A DNA stretch of 64,000 bases. Source: Actinomycetota bacterium (GTDB lineage: Bacteria; Actinomycetota; Acidimicrobiia; Acidimicrobiales; Acidimicrobilacustridaceae). The notes under the pieces are model-generated. The model ran no database searches, had not been told where the DNA came from, and was given only the letters and a program-made list of their open reading frames with translations. The stretch lies in NCBI GenBank assembly GCA_016185305.1, contig JACPNV010000079.1:1-64000 (forward strand), written 5' to 3'. Every line of letters begins with the position of its first letter. Position 1 is the stretch's first letter. The position numbers and the translations under genes were made by a program. Positions 52,704 through 61,398 of the stretch are shown here, piece by piece.

Positions 52704-53057
52704 ATGCTGGCCCCGCTGAACGAGGAGAACTTCAGCAACCAATGGTGGGACGAGGCCCGGTGCCGAGACGGCGAAGGGTCGCTGACCAGCGTGTTCTTCT
52801 CGGAGGAGTTGCAGGACATCGCCCGCGCCAAGTCGATCTGCGCCGAGTGCCCGGCCATGGTGCAGTGCCTCGAGGGCGCGGCCGCCCGGCGTGAGCCGTG
52901 GGGCGTCTGGGGCGGGCAGCTGTTCTTGAACGGCAAGGTCCTGATGACGAAGCGTCGTCGGGGTCGCCCGCCGAAGAACTCTCGCCCCGAAGACCACTTC
53001 CCGGTGATCCCGATCCCGGTGCAGCTGGAAGGCAAGGTCCAGTTGCGGGCCTCGTAG
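52704..53057 (+). CDS. WhiB-family Fe-S transcriptional regulator
   Basis: 117 residues. Four cysteines: ARCRD, then CAECPAMVQC (C-x2-C-x5-C). GVWGG turn and the basic MTKRRRGRPPKNSR tail bind sigma factor region 4 and DNA respectively. Binds a redox-/NO-sensitive [4Fe-4S] cluster. The ribosome site GGAAGG precedes ATG. A strong hairpin follows the gene. Confidence 0.93.
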   Translation: MLAPLNEENFSNQWWDEARCRDGEGSLTSVFFSEELQDIARAKSICAECPAMVQCLEGAAARREPWGVWGGQLFLNGKVLMTKRRRGRPPKNSRPEDHFPVIPIPVQLEGKVQLRAS

Positions 53058-53109
53058 CAGCTACCAGATCACCGGCGCCGCCCCATCCCCCGAGCGGCGC
53101 CTCCTCCCC

Positions 53110-53145
53110 GAGGGCCCTGCCGTTCCCCCTACCGGCAGGGCCCTC
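53110..53145. terminator. Strong GC hairpin after whiB
   Basis: Perfect 13-bp stem GAGGGCCCTGCCG / CGGCAGGGCCCTC with a 10-base loop. It is 52 bp past the whiB stop and 45-80 bp before the next start. There is no T tract on either strand, so it would be an atypical GC-rich terminator. Confidence 0.6.
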
Positions 53146-53189
53146 GTCGCGTCTGGCTGACTGTGGCCCGAGAATCCTCGGGAAGTACC

Positions 53190-53828
53190 GTGAGCAGAGT
53201 CATGGAGACGTTGCCGGCTGACCATCGCGCACCGGACCGCCCGGCGCGGCGGGTACCGCCGGGCCTGCTGGCGGCCGCAGTCCTCGCCACGGCCGTTGTG
53301 GTGATCGCGGTGTTCGTTGCGATCAGGAGCGGCTCGAACGCTTCAAGCAGCGCCGTCAACGGCAACACCCCGTTCACGATCCGAGGTGGGCTCGACAAGC
53401 CGGTGACCGACCTCGTCGGCCAGCCCCTGCCTGACCTTCCCTATACGACCTTCGACGAACAGCCCGCGTCTCTCAGCAAGTACCGCGGCAGGCCGCTCGT
53501 CATCAACTTCTGGTCGTCGACCTGCACGCCATGCATCACCGAGATGCCCGACTTCCAGAAGGTGTTCGAAGAGGTCGGCGACAAGGTTTCGTTCCTGGGG
53601 CTCGATGTGCAAGACAGCGTCGAGAGCGGCCGGTTCCTGCTCGAGAAGACCGGGGTGAACTATGACGTCGGCAGCGACCCCAGCGGCGACACGCTGGTGA
53701 AGCTGGGCGGCATCGTGCTCCCGACCACCATCTTGGTGGCGGCCGACGGGACGGTGAAGCAACTGCACAGCGGTCAGCTCTCGAAGGAGCAACTCACCGA
53801 AGCGATCAACCAGTACCTCCTCGCGTGA
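53190..53828 (+). CDS. TlpA/ResA-like membrane-anchored thioredoxin
   Basis: About 212 residues. One N-terminal membrane helix (LLAAAVLATAVVVIAVFVAI) is followed by a thioredoxin-fold domain with FWSSTCTPCITEMPDF (CTPC active site) and a cis-Pro in VLPTTILV. Acts outside the membrane as disulphide reductant, for example for cytochrome c maturation or periplasmic-side repair. Start uncertain: GTG 53163, GTG 53190 and ATG 53202 are all possible. Confidence 0.85.
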   Translation: MSRVMETLPADHRAPDRPARRVPPGLLAAAVLATAVVVIAVFVAIRSGSNASSSAVNGNTPFTIRGGLDKPVTDLVGQPLPDLPYTTFDEQPASLSKYRGRPLVINFWSSTCTPCITEMPDFQKVFEEVGDKVSFLGLDVQDSVESGRFLLEKTGVNYDVGSDPSGDTLVKLGGIVLPTTILVAADGTVKQLHSGQLSKEQLTEAINQYLLA

Positions 53829-53919
53829 GCTCCCGGCCCCTGCCCAGACCGCCGAGTCTGCGCCCCCCGGCATCTCGGTTCGGAGGTTCCGCAAACCGCG
53901 ACGGGTAACGTTCGGGCTG

Positions 53920-54837
53920 ATGGAGCTTCGGATAATGGTCGAGCCGCAGCAGGGCGCCAGCTACGAGCAGCAGCTCCTGATGGCGCAGACCGCCGAAGCG
54001 CAAGGGTTCGGCGGCTTCTTTCGGTCGGACCACTACCTCAAGATCGCCGCGGGCGACGGTGTGCCCGGCCCTACCGACACCTGGGTGACCCTCGGCGCGA
54101 TCGCCCGCGAGACCGAGACGATCCGCCTCGGCACCTTGGTGTGTGCAGTCACGTTTCGGTACCCGGGGCCGCTCGCGGTCGCGGCAGCCCAAGTCGACAA
54201 CATGAGCGGGGGCCGGGTCGATCTCGGTCTCGGTGCGGCGTGGTACCCCGAAGAGCACGCCGCCTACGGCATCCCCTTCCCCACCACCCGCCAACGCTTC
54301 AACATGCTCGAAGAGACGCTCGAGATCGTCACGGGCCTGTGGCGCACCCCGCTTGGAAGCGACTTCACGTTCATCGGTGAGCACTACAGCGTGGTCGCGT
54401 CACCTGGCCTGCCGAAGCCGACCCAACCCGGCGGCCCGCCTGTCATCCTCGGCGGTTTCGGCACCAAGCGCACGCCGCTGCTGGCGGCAAAGTACGCGTC
54501 GGAGTTCAACGTTCCCTTCGCGCCGATCGAGGACTTCCGCAAGCAGCGACAGCATGTACGCGAAGCCTGCGAGGAGATCGCCCGCTCGCCGGACGACATG
54601 ATCTACTCCGCCGCGCTGGTCCTGTGTTGCGGCGAGAACGACGAAGAAGTCGAGCGCCGAGCCGGCGCGATCGGCGAACCCGTCGAGAGCCTGCGCAGCA
54701 AGGGCGCGATCGGCACGCCCGCCGAGGTGCTCGACACGATCGCCGCCTATGCGGAATGCGGAGCCGACCGCATCTACCTCCAAGTGCTCGACTTCGCGAT
54801 CTCGACCACGTCCGGCTGGTGGGCGAGCGCGTGCTGA
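53920..54837 (+). CDS. LLM-class F420-dependent oxidoreductase (C-terminus frameshifted)
   Basis: 305 residues with the luciferase-like barrel: FGGFFRSDHYLKI, TDTWVTLGAIARETETIRLGTLV, MSGGRVDLGLGAAWYPEEH and PPVILGGFGTKRTPLLA. It resembles the F420-dependent TIGR03560-type group. At about 54795 the frame is off by one. Restoring a single base gives DLDHVRLVGERVLKLIP with stop at 54849-54851, the usual C-terminus. As read, the protein ends with an unrelated STTSGWWASAC. Confidence 0.85.
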   Translation: MELRIMVEPQQGASYEQQLLMAQTAEAQGFGGFFRSDHYLKIAAGDGVPGPTDTWVTLGAIARETETIRLGTLVCAVTFRYPGPLAVAAAQVDNMSGGRVDLGLGAAWYPEEHAAYGIPFPTTRQRFNMLEETLEIVTGLWRTPLGSDFTFIGEHYSVVASPGLPKPTQPGGPPVILGGFGTKRTPLLAAKYASEFNVPFAPIEDFRKQRQHVREACEEIARSPDDMIYSAALVLCCGENDEEVERRAGAIGEPVESLRSKGAIGTPAEVLDTIAAYAECGADRIYLQVLDFAISTTSGWWASAC

Positions 54838-54866
54838 AGCTCATACCCTGACGACCACCAGGCGCT

Positions 54867-55505
54867 TCACGGCGCGAGCCGCTCGATGATCCAGCCCTGC
54901 TCGGGATGGCGGCGATAGCGCACGCGGTCGTGGAGCCGGTTTGACCGTCCCTGCCAGAACTCGATCTCATACGGGATGGCCAGGTAGCCGCCCCAGAAGG
55001 GCGGTCGTCCCACTTCGGCGCCGGCGAACCGTTCTTCGAGTGCGCGCAGCCGATCCTCCAGAACCCAACGGCCGGAGATCACGCTGCTCTGTTCCGAGGC
55101 CCAGGCGCTCAGCTGGCTCCCTCGCGGGCGCGTCGCGAAGTAGGCGTCGCTCTCGTCGGCGCTGACCTTCTCTACGATCCCGGACGCGCGCACTTGACGG
55201 GAGAGCTGGTGCCAAGGGAAGACCAGCGACGCATGCGGATTGCGCGCGAGGTGGCGGGCCTTCGCGCTGTCGTAGTTCGTGAAGAACGCGAACCCGCGAG
55301 AGTCGATTCGTTTCAGGAGGACATGGCGGACCGACGGCCGGCTGTTGGCGTCGACCGTCGCGAGCGACATCGCTTCGGGCTGGTGCAACCCGCTCGCCCG
55401 TGCTTGCTCGTACCACCGGGAGAACTCGGTGAGCGGGTCGCGAGCAACGTCTGCGACATCGAGGCCCTTGCGTTCGTTCTCGAGCCGAAGCTCGGTCAGG
55501 TCCAT
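54867..55505 (-). CDS. pdxH: Pyridoxamine 5'-phosphate oxidase
   Basis: 212 residues (start MDLTELRLEN at 55505). FMN contacts SRPSVRHVLLKRIDSRGFAFFTNY and C-terminal signature RPPFWGGYLAIPYEIEFWQGRSNRLHDR match PdxH. It makes pyridoxal phosphate. It is 15 bp after sdhD on the same strand. Confidence 0.92.
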   Translation of the reverse strand: MDLTELRLENERKGLDVADVARDPLTEFSRWYEQARASGLHQPEAMSLATVDANSRPSVRHVLLKRIDSRGFAFFTNYDSAKARHLARNPHASLVFPWHQLSRQVRASGIVEKVSADESDAYFATRPRGSQLSAWASEQSSVISGRWVLEDRLRALEERFAGAEVGRPPFWGGYLAIPYEIEFWQGRSNRLHDRVRYRRHPEQGWIIERLAP

Positions 55506-55520
55506 CGGATGCTCCAAAGG

Positions 55521-55904
55521 CTAAGCCGCGAAGCGATAGGTGAACGCGACGAACGTGACCAGCGAGAGCAGCACGCCGACCAACACGTACAGCGCGCCGA
55601 GCACAACGCCACGCACCTGCGGACTTCGGATGCCGGAAGCGACAACCGGGCGAAGACCGATCGTCCCATGTACGAGCGACAGGACGACGAGCCCCCAGTC
55701 AACCGCGCGCCAGAGCGGGTTCGACCAGCGCTCCGCGAAGGCTGCCGCCGTCTCCTTCTGGATGTCGTTCAGGACGAACAACCAGACGACGTGGGCCGCG
55801 AACAAGACGAGAAGGACGAGGCCCGACGTGCGGACGAAGTGGTGACCCCAGCCGATGTCCGTGGCGCGACGACCCGGTGCCTCCGGTGCCGATGTGGCGG
55901 TCAC
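55521..55904 (-). CDS. sdhD: Succinate dehydrogenase membrane anchor subunit (SdhD-like)
   Basis: 127 residues from a GTG overlapping the sdhC stop as GTGA. Three membrane segments: GLVLLVLFAAHVVWLFVL, WGLVVLSLVHGTIGLRPVV and the last ALYVLVGVLLSLVTFVAF. HxxxR and LVHGxxGLR match haem/quinone-binding sites of the fumarate reductase/SDH anchor family. No sdhA or sdhB is nearby. Confidence 0.75.
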   Translation of the reverse strand: MTATSAPEAPGRRATDIGWGHHFVRTSGLVLLVLFAAHVVWLFVLNDIQKETAAAFAERWSNPLWRAVDWGLVVLSLVHGTIGLRPVVASGIRSPQVRGVVLGALYVLVGVLLSLVTFVAFTYRFAA

Positions 55905-56284
55905 GCGAACAGCTCCCAGACCGATGGCCACAGGATCACGAAAGCACTCGGTACGCCCACGGCGAACGTGAGGAACTGCACCGCGGTCTGCAATCCCGCT
56001 GCATGGCGGGCCAGCCGGGCGGACATCTCGACCAAGGTGATGCGAAGTCCGTTGAGGCCATGGAACAGACCGGCGAGAACGACGACCGCGAGCACTGCCC
56101 GTGATACGGCGTTGCCCTGGATCTGATGGATCCTCGTGTACAAGCGTGGATCGAAGCCGATCGTCGCCACCTCGATGGCGAAGAACACCGCGTACGCGAA
56201 TGCAAGCGTGCCGGTGATGGGACCCCAGCGGAGGTGGCGCCGGACCCTCCCTGGATGGCTGCGTGCCGTCGAGCTCGAGCGCAC
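55901..56284 (-). CDS. sdhC: Succinate dehydrogenase cytochrome b subunit (SdhC-like)
   Basis: 127 residues, three membrane segments: GTLAFAYAVFFAIEVATIG, AVLAVVVLAGLFHGLNGLRITLVEM with haem-ligand type HGLNGLR, and AVQFLTFAVGVPSAFVILW. Translationally coupled to sdhD. It begins 2 bp after the zinc-ribbon gene stop. Confidence 0.72.
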   Translation of the reverse strand: MRSSSTARSHPGRVRRHLRWGPITGTLAFAYAVFFAIEVATIGFDPRLYTRIHQIQGNAVSRAVLAVVVLAGLFHGLNGLRITLVEMSARLARHAAGLQTAVQFLTFAVGVPSAFVILWPSVWELFA

Positions 56285-56286
56285 GA

Positions 56287-57381
56287 TCAGTTGAGTTGGA
56301 GCGAGTTGACGAAGCGATCGAACTGGACCTCGCCGGTCCCGAAGGTGCCACCCATGAGGATCACCACTCTCGTGCCCGAGCCGATGACGATCGCATCGAA
56401 GTCGATCGCGTTCTGCGTCGTCTTGAATCGTGCGGCTGGGCGGCCGTCGACGGTCGTCGACTGCACGTCGGAGGCGGACATGCTTCGAGCGATCGCTGCG
56501 AGCTGTGACGAACTGAGCTCGCTGGAAACCGTGGCCAGGACAGCGATGTACGCCTCGAGGCCGATCGATGCCTGCGCGTCGGTCACGACGAAGTCCGGGT
56601 TGCCGGCCAGCGCGCTCTGCATCGACGACTTCATCGAAGTCGGTTTCGTCGGGAACTCGATGGTGAGCTCGCCACCGGGCGACGTGTAGCTGACCCAGCC
56701 CCCGATCGGGCCACCTCCCGATCGTGTCGTCGTCGTGGACGGTCGTCGAGTGGTGCTCGTGCTCGTCGAGGTGGCTTCGGTCGTCGTCGTCGAACGCGGC
56801 CGGCTCGTGCTGGGCGACGATCGTTCCGTGCTGGTTGCGCTACCAACCGGGCTCGTCGTGGTCGCCGTGGAGGCAGAGGAGATGAGCCCGTCACCGTTCG
56901 GTCTGGTCACGTAGAAGAGCAAGCTGATGCCGACGATCGCGAACGCCACGACGACAGCGAAGACCAGGATCGCAAACCGCGCGTCGCTTCCTCGGGGCGG
57001 CTTGGCGTCAGAGCGGGGGGATGGCACGCTCGGCCCCCACGTCGGACCACCGCCGCCGGGGGGCAGCCCACCTCCGACGGGAGGGCCGCTGGGCGGACCG
57101 GAGCCACCCGCTGGAGCCGCAGGAGCCAACGGCGCGGGGAAACCCGACGGAACGCCGTAGGGCGGCGGGGGAGGCGGCGACCCGAACGCCGCACCGGGCG
57201 GCGGGACGGGTGCGGCCGGGTAGGCATCGGTCGGTGCGACATCGGCCCCCGGAGCAGGCCAACCCTCTCGAACCGTCGGTACCTCGGCAGCCGAAGGCGA
57301 ACCCAACCCGAACCCGCAGTTCGGGCACTCGCGGTCGGTCGCCACGATCGCTGTCGAGCAGCGGGGACAGTTCATCTGCAC
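56287..57381 (-). CDS. Zinc-ribbon, proline-rich membrane protein with extracellular domain
   Basis: 364 residues. An N-terminal zinc ribbon (CPRCSTAIVATDRECPNCGFG) precedes a Pro/Gly-rich cytoplasmic region. One membrane helix (ILVFAVVVAFAIVGISLLFYV) leads to a Ser/Thr-rich linker and a C-terminal domain (VSYTSPGGELTIEFPTKPTS, then VVILMGGTFGTGEVQFDRFV). The architecture parallels the DUF2510-type protein at 9063-10097. Function unknown. Confidence 0.75.
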   Translation of the reverse strand: MQMNCPRCSTAIVATDRECPNCGFGLGSPSAAEVPTVREGWPAPGADVAPTDAYPAAPVPPPGAAFGSPPPPPPYGVPSGFPAPLAPAAPAGGSGPPSGPPVGGGLPPGGGGPTWGPSVPSPRSDAKPPRGSDARFAILVFAVVVAFAIVGISLLFYVTRPNGDGLISSASTATTTSPVGSATSTERSSPSTSRPRSTTTTEATSTSTSTTRRPSTTTTRSGGGPIGGWVSYTSPGGELTIEFPTKPTSMKSSMQSALAGNPDFVVTDAQASIGLEAYIAVLATVSSELSSSQLAAIARSMSASDVQSTTVDGRPAARFKTTQNAIDFDAIVIGSGTRVVILMGGTFGTGEVQFDRFVNSLQLN

Positions 57382-57568
57382 AGTCTGTCAACTTGGCGAT
57401 GCACCGGGGTACCGGGGCGCCACCGAGCCGATCGCGGCATCGTCGAGACCACGACGCCCGCCCGCGCCGCCGGACGCGCAGCACGTCTCCCAGCTCCGCC
57501 ACGCGGGGTGCGCGGGTGCCGGCCTGGCCGGTTTCACCGGGAAGGCTCGCGTCGGTAGCGTCGCGCCC

Positions 57569-58543
57569 GTGTCGCCCGCCCCAGACCCCCGCGAGCCCGA
57601 AGAGACGCCCGCGATCGAAGTCGCCCACCTCACCATTCGCTATGCCGAAGTGATCGCGGTCGACTCGCTGTCGTTCCACGTGCGCGCCGGTGAGATCGTG
57701 GCGCTCCTCGGACCCAACGGCGCGGGCAAAACCTCGACCGTCGAGACCCTGGAGGGTTACCGGCCACCGACTGCCGGACGAGTGCGGGTGCTCGGGCTCG
57801 ACCCGAGGCGAGACCACGCTCGGCTCACCCCCCGGATCGGCGTGATGCTGCAATCGGGCGGCGTCTACACCGCGATGCGACCGCCCGAGGTGCTCCGGCT
57901 CTTCGCGTCCTACTACGACCACCCGCGCGATCCGGACGAGCTCCTCGAGCGGGTTGGTCTGACCGAACAGCGCTCGACCTCGTGGCGCCATCTCTCCGGT
58001 GGTGAGCAACAGCGCCTCTCGCTCGCGCTCGCGCTGATCGGTCGGCCGGCCGTCGCGTTTCTCGACGAGCCCACCGCAGGCATCGACCCCGCCGGCCGGC
58101 AGACCATCCGATCCATCGTGGCCAGCTTGCGGGACGACGGTGTGTGCACCTTGCTCACCACCCACGACCTCGAAGAGGCCGAGCGGCTCGCTGACCGAGT
58201 GCTGATCATCGATCAGGGCCGTCTCGTCGCCGCAGGTGCGCCGGCCGAGCTGAGGAAGGCTGGGCCGGCGGGCGAGATCCGGTTCGGCGGGCCGCCCGGC
58301 ATCGACGTCGGCTCGTTGGGTCACGCGGTCGGGAGCACGACCGAAGAGGTGGAGCCCGGGGAGTATGTCGTGAAGGTCGCGCCGACGCCCGCGGCGGTCG
58401 CGGCGGTGACCGGCTGGCTGGCCGAGCACGACCTGCCGCTGTCTGACCTGCGCGCCGGGCGCCAGTCGTTGGAGGACGTCTTCTTGCGAATGACCGGACC
58501 CGAACACGATCCGCCACCCAAGCCCGAGCGGTCGCGCCGATGA
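57569..58543 (+). CDS. ABC transporter ATP-binding protein (DrrA-like)
   Basis: 324 residues. Walker A is GPNGAGKTSTV, signature HLSGGEQQRLSLALAL, Walker B AFLDEPTAGID and switch His TTHDLEEAE. The C-terminal extension (residues about 230-310) is typical of daunorubicin-type exporter ATPases. It is followed by a permease gene with an ATGA overlap. Confidence 0.9.
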   Translation: MSPAPDPREPEETPAIEVAHLTIRYAEVIAVDSLSFHVRAGEIVALLGPNGAGKTSTVETLEGYRPPTAGRVRVLGLDPRRDHARLTPRIGVMLQSGGVYTAMRPPEVLRLFASYYDHPRDPDELLERVGLTEQRSTSWRHLSGGEQQRLSLALALIGRPAVAFLDEPTAGIDPAGRQTIRSIVASLRDDGVCTLLTTHDLEEAERLADRVLIIDQGRLVAAGAPAELRKAGPAGEIRFGGPPGIDVGSLGHAVGSTTEEVEPGEYVVKVAPTPAAVAAVTGWLAEHDLPLSDLRAGRQSLEDVFLRMTGPEHDPPPKPERSRR

Positions 58544-59292
58544 CCACGACGCTTGCGACTCGAACCCGGCCGTATGCCGCACAGGTGCGGGCAGAGCTCA
58601 CCTTGAGCCTGCGCCAGGGCGAGCAACTCCTGGTGAGCGTGGGCATCCCGCTGCTGTTGCTCACGTTCTTCTCGCTCGTCGACGTGTTGCCGAAACCAGC
58701 AGGTGTGGAGCAGCCGGTCGACTTCCTGGCGCCTGGCATCCTGGCACTCGCGATCATGTCGACCGCGATGGTCAGCCTGGGCATCGGGACGGGCTTCGAG
58801 CGCCAGTACAAGGTGTTGAAGCGGCTCGGTTCGACACCATTGGGCCGTCCCCGACTGATCGCCGCCAAGATCACGATGGTGCTCGCCATCGAGGCGGCGC
58901 AGGTCGTCGTGATCAGCGCGGTCGCCGTCGCGTTGGGATGGCGACCCGGCGGACCGATCCTGCTCGTCGCACCGGCCGTCGTCTTCGGCACCGCCGCGTT
59001 CGCCGGCATCGGGCTGCTGCTCGCCGGCACACTCAAGGGGACGGTCAACCTCGCCCTGTGCAACGGCCTCTACCTCGTGCTGCTGCTGCTCGGGGGGATG
59101 ATCATCCCGCTGGAGCAGCTGCCGACCGGCATCGAGGCACTCGCCAAGCTCCTGCCCGCGGCCGCGCTCGCGCAGGTGATGGACGCATCGGTCACGGGCG
59201 GGTCGGCGTTCCCCGCGTTCGCGTGGGCGGTCCTGGTCGTGTGGGCGATCTCCGCCCCGATCGCGGCAGCAGCGTCGTTCCGCTGGGAGTAG
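58540..59292 (+). CDS. ABC-2 type transporter permease
   Basis: 250 residues with six predicted membrane segments: ISVGIPLLLLTFFSLVDVL near the N-terminus, FLAPGILALAIMSTAMVSLGIGTGFERQYKVLKRLGSTPLGR with the ABC-2 consensus, and the LSSLGGMIIPLEQLP-like loop near 190. It starts within the ATPase stop codon. Export substrate unknown. Its stop directly abuts the ctaG stop. Confidence 0.88.
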   Translation: MTTTLATRTRPYAAQVRAELTLSLRQGEQLLVSVGIPLLLLTFFSLVDVLPKPAGVEQPVDFLAPGILALAIMSTAMVSLGIGTGFERQYKVLKRLGSTPLGRPRLIAAKITMVLAIEAAQVVVISAVAVALGWRPGGPILLVAPAVVFGTAAFAGIGLLLAGTLKGTVNLALCNGLYLVLLLLGGMIIPLEQLPTGIEALAKLLPAAALAQVMDASVTGGSAFPAFAWAVLVVWAISAPIAAAASFRWE

Positions 59293-60225
59293 TCACCGTT
59301 CAGGGGTGGAAGGGCTCGGATCGGGGAAGCCCGGGTCAGGGAAGCCCGGGTCAGGGAAACCCATGCCGACAGGTTGCATGGAGACGGGATCGACGACCAA
59401 CCGGTTCCTCTTGTTCTCCCGTTCATGCTCGGCGGCCCACTTGAAGAACTTCACGATGATCACCGCCCACAGGAACGAACCGCCGCCGAGGGTCACGAAG
59501 ACGCCGGCGGTGGCCTGGTCCTCCACGGCGCTCATGCCGAAGAGATGGGGACCGTGGTCGTAGACCTCATAGATCGGCGTGTTGGCCATGCCGAGCCATG
59601 CCGTCGGCACTGACAGGATGAGCGAGATGAGGAACAGGTAGACCATCTGGCCGGGCACCGACAGCCGCAGCTCGCGCCAGGGGCCACACACCGGAATCCA
59701 CAACAGCAACGCGGTCAGCACCGCGACCAGGTGCATGCCGTCATGCAGCGGCGCCGTACGCACGGCGGCGTTCATGGCGATCGGCCAACTCGAGAGCACG
59801 GTGACGGTGCTGAACGCGACGCCGGCGACGACCGGGCTCGCCAGCCGTTTCAGGACCTCGTAGGCGCGGCTGCCGTCGCGGATGACGAAGCGGGCGAGCC
59901 ACTCTGGCGTCGCAAGCCAGAAGCAGGGCGGGACCAGGAAGCTGAGCACGAGGTGCTGCACCATGTGGAGCGAGACCAGGTTGTTCTCGGCCAGGTCGTG
60001 CAGGGGCCAGTCGAGTGCGAACCAGAGGAGAACGGCGCCGGCGAGGAACCAGCACACCTGGCGACCATTGACCGGCTTCACGCCCGGCGGCACGACCTTC
60101 GGGCCGAGGACCATGGCCGCGTAGGCGCCGAGCGCAAGCACCGCGAGGACGACGAGCCACACCTCGGGGTGCGCCGAGAACTGGAAGGGGTAGGCGTCAG
60201 TGGCGTGCTGGGCCAACGGAGGCAT
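59293..60225 (-). CDS. ctaG: Cytochrome c oxidase assembly factor CtaG
   Basis: 310 residues with seven hydrophobic segments: LVVLAVLALGAYAAMVLG, WFLAGAVLLWFALDWPLHDLAE, HMVQHLVLSFLVPPCFWLATPEWL and so on, characteristic of caa3-type CtaG (copper delivery to the CuB/CuA site). The C-terminal tail holds a short repeat (GFPDP three times). It ends the oxidase gene set and starts 39 bp after the subunit IV stop. Confidence 0.9.
   Translation of the reverse strand: MPPLAQHATDAYPFQFSAHPEVWLVVLAVLALGAYAAMVLGPKVVPPGVKPVNGRQVCWFLAGAVLLWFALDWPLHDLAENNLVSLHMVQHLVLSFLVPPCFWLATPEWLARFVIRDGSRAYEVLKRLASPVVAGVAFSTVTVLSSWPIAMNAAVRTAPLHDGMHLVAVLTALLLWIPVCGPWRELRLSVPGQMVYLFLISLILSVPTAWLGMANTPIYEVYDHGPHLFGMSAVEDQATAGVFVTLGGGSFLWAVIIVKFFKWAAEHERENKRNRLVVDPVSMQPVGMGFPDPGFPDPGFPDPSPSTPER
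59324..59362. repeat. 15-bp tandem repeat in the ctaG tail
   Basis: GGGAAGCCCGGGTCA appears twice in full (59324-59338, 59339-59353) and once in part, coding the GFPDP repeats at the C-terminus of CtaG. It looks like local expansion in a non-essential tail. Confidence 0.75.
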
Positions 60226-60264
60226 TCCGCCAGGATCGCGCCGGCGAGCCCATCGGGTTCAATC

Positions 60265-60729
60265 TCAGCCCGCTTTCTCCGGTGCGAGCTGCGAGACCGG
60301 GCATACCGTCTGGGTCTTCACCATCGACTCGGACCGCGAGAGCTGCGGGCTGCTGTCGCAGACCATGTGGTTGCCGGGCCACCACAGGCGGAACATCGTC
60401 ATGACCGCCACGTAGATGAGAACGGCAAGGACCAAACCCGAGTAGAAGACCACGCTGAGGAGCTTCTTGTCGAACTTCAGATGCATGAAGATGTAGGCGA
60501 CGAGGAAGAACTTGACGGCGGCGAGAAGCAGCAGCGTCGGCACCAGCGCGCCGCCCCGGAAGAGCGGGAAGTCGGTGAGGAAGTAGGTCAACACCTCCAC
60601 CACCGTGATGGCGAACAGGACTGCGAAGTTGAGGAGGTAGAGCTTGTCCTTCGGGTACTCGCGGATCGCGCCATCGAGCGCCGCGGCCGGCACCGGCCCT
60701 TCCCAATGCGTTTGCTCGGTCGTGCTCAT
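60265..60729 (-). CDS. Cytochrome c oxidase subunit IV (caa3-type small subunit)
   Basis: 154 residues. Three membrane segments (LLNFAVLFAITVVEVLTYFL, TLLLLAAVKFFLVAYIFMHLKFD and LAVLIYVAVMTMF) match the prokaryotic COX4 family (LVAYIFMHLKF). The C-terminus is an unrelated hydrophilic tail with two Cys. Lies 9 bp after ctaE. Confidence 0.85.
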   Translation of the reverse strand: MSTTEQTHWEGPVPAAALDGAIREYPKDKLYLLNFAVLFAITVVEVLTYFLTDFPLFRGGALVPTLLLLAAVKFFLVAYIFMHLKFDKKLLSVVFYSGLVLAVLIYVAVMTMFRLWWPGNHMVCDSSPQLSRSESMVKTQTVCPVSQLAPEKAG

Positions 60730-60738
60730 GTCGCGGCC

Positions 60739-61398
60739 TCAGGGGATCAGGTAGACGACGGCAAAGATGACGATCCAGACGACATCGACGAAGTGCCAGT
60801 ACAGGCCGGCGATCTCGACCGTCTCGGACTTGTGCTCGGGAAGCTTCCCGCGGAACGACCACATGAGCATCGACAGCAACATGATGATGCCGACAGTGAC
60901 GTGGATGCCGTGGAAGCCGGTCAGCGTGTAGAAGGCCGAGCTGAAGCGGCTTGTAGTGAAGCCCAGGCCCTCGCGGTAGAAGGCGGTGAACTCATAGACC
61001 TGGCCGGAGATGAACACCGCGCCGAGCGCGGCGGTCGCCCCGAGCCAGATGCGGAGGCGGTGGTGATCGCCACGCTCGATGGCGGACACCGCGAGCACCA
61101 TGGTGAGCGAGCTGGCGAGCAGGCAGAACGACGTGACGGAGGTGAAGGGGATGTCGAAGACGCCCTTCACCAGCTCACCGTTGCAGATCATGTCGCGAGG
61201 GCCTGGGCCCTGGCCGCACAACGGGTACTTGTAGAGCAAGAAGGTGGTGATGAGGCCGCCGAACAGCAGGCAGTCCGAGGCAAGGAACAGCCACATGGCG
61301 ACCTTGGTGTTGGAGATGCCGGTGTTGGTGTCGTGCTCGATGTGCGCGACCGGTGCGGCTGCGTCCACCTCCGTCTCGTGCAGTGTGGTGCTAGCCAA
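60739..61398 (-). CDS. ctaE: Cytochrome c oxidase subunit III
   Basis: About 219 residues from TTG 61398. It overlaps the ctaD stop by 8 bp. Five membrane segments: KVAMWLFLASDCLLFGGLITTF, SFCLLASSLTMVLAVSAIERGDH, TAALGAVFISGQVYEF, FYTLTGFHGIHVTVGIIML and YWHFVDVVWIVIFAVVYLIP. WHFVDVVWI is the SoxE/COX3 signature. GGAGGT precedes the TTG, favouring this start over the long upstream reading. Confidence 0.9.
   Translation of the reverse strand: MASTTLHETEVDAAAPVAHIEHDTNTGISNTKVAMWLFLASDCLLFGGLITTFLLYKYPLCGQGPGPRDMICNGELVKGVFDIPFTSVTSFCLLASSLTMVLAVSAIERGDHHRLRIWLGATAALGAVFISGQVYEFTAFYREGLGFTTSRFSSAFYTLTGFHGIHVTVGIIMLLSMLMWSFRGKLPEHKSETVEIAGLYWHFVDVVWIVIFAVVYLIP

Noticed and set aside
53110-53145. 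Hairpin after whiB considered as REP element like the 45.8-kb copies
   Set aside because: Stem sequence is different and single copy; placed as a terminator candidate.
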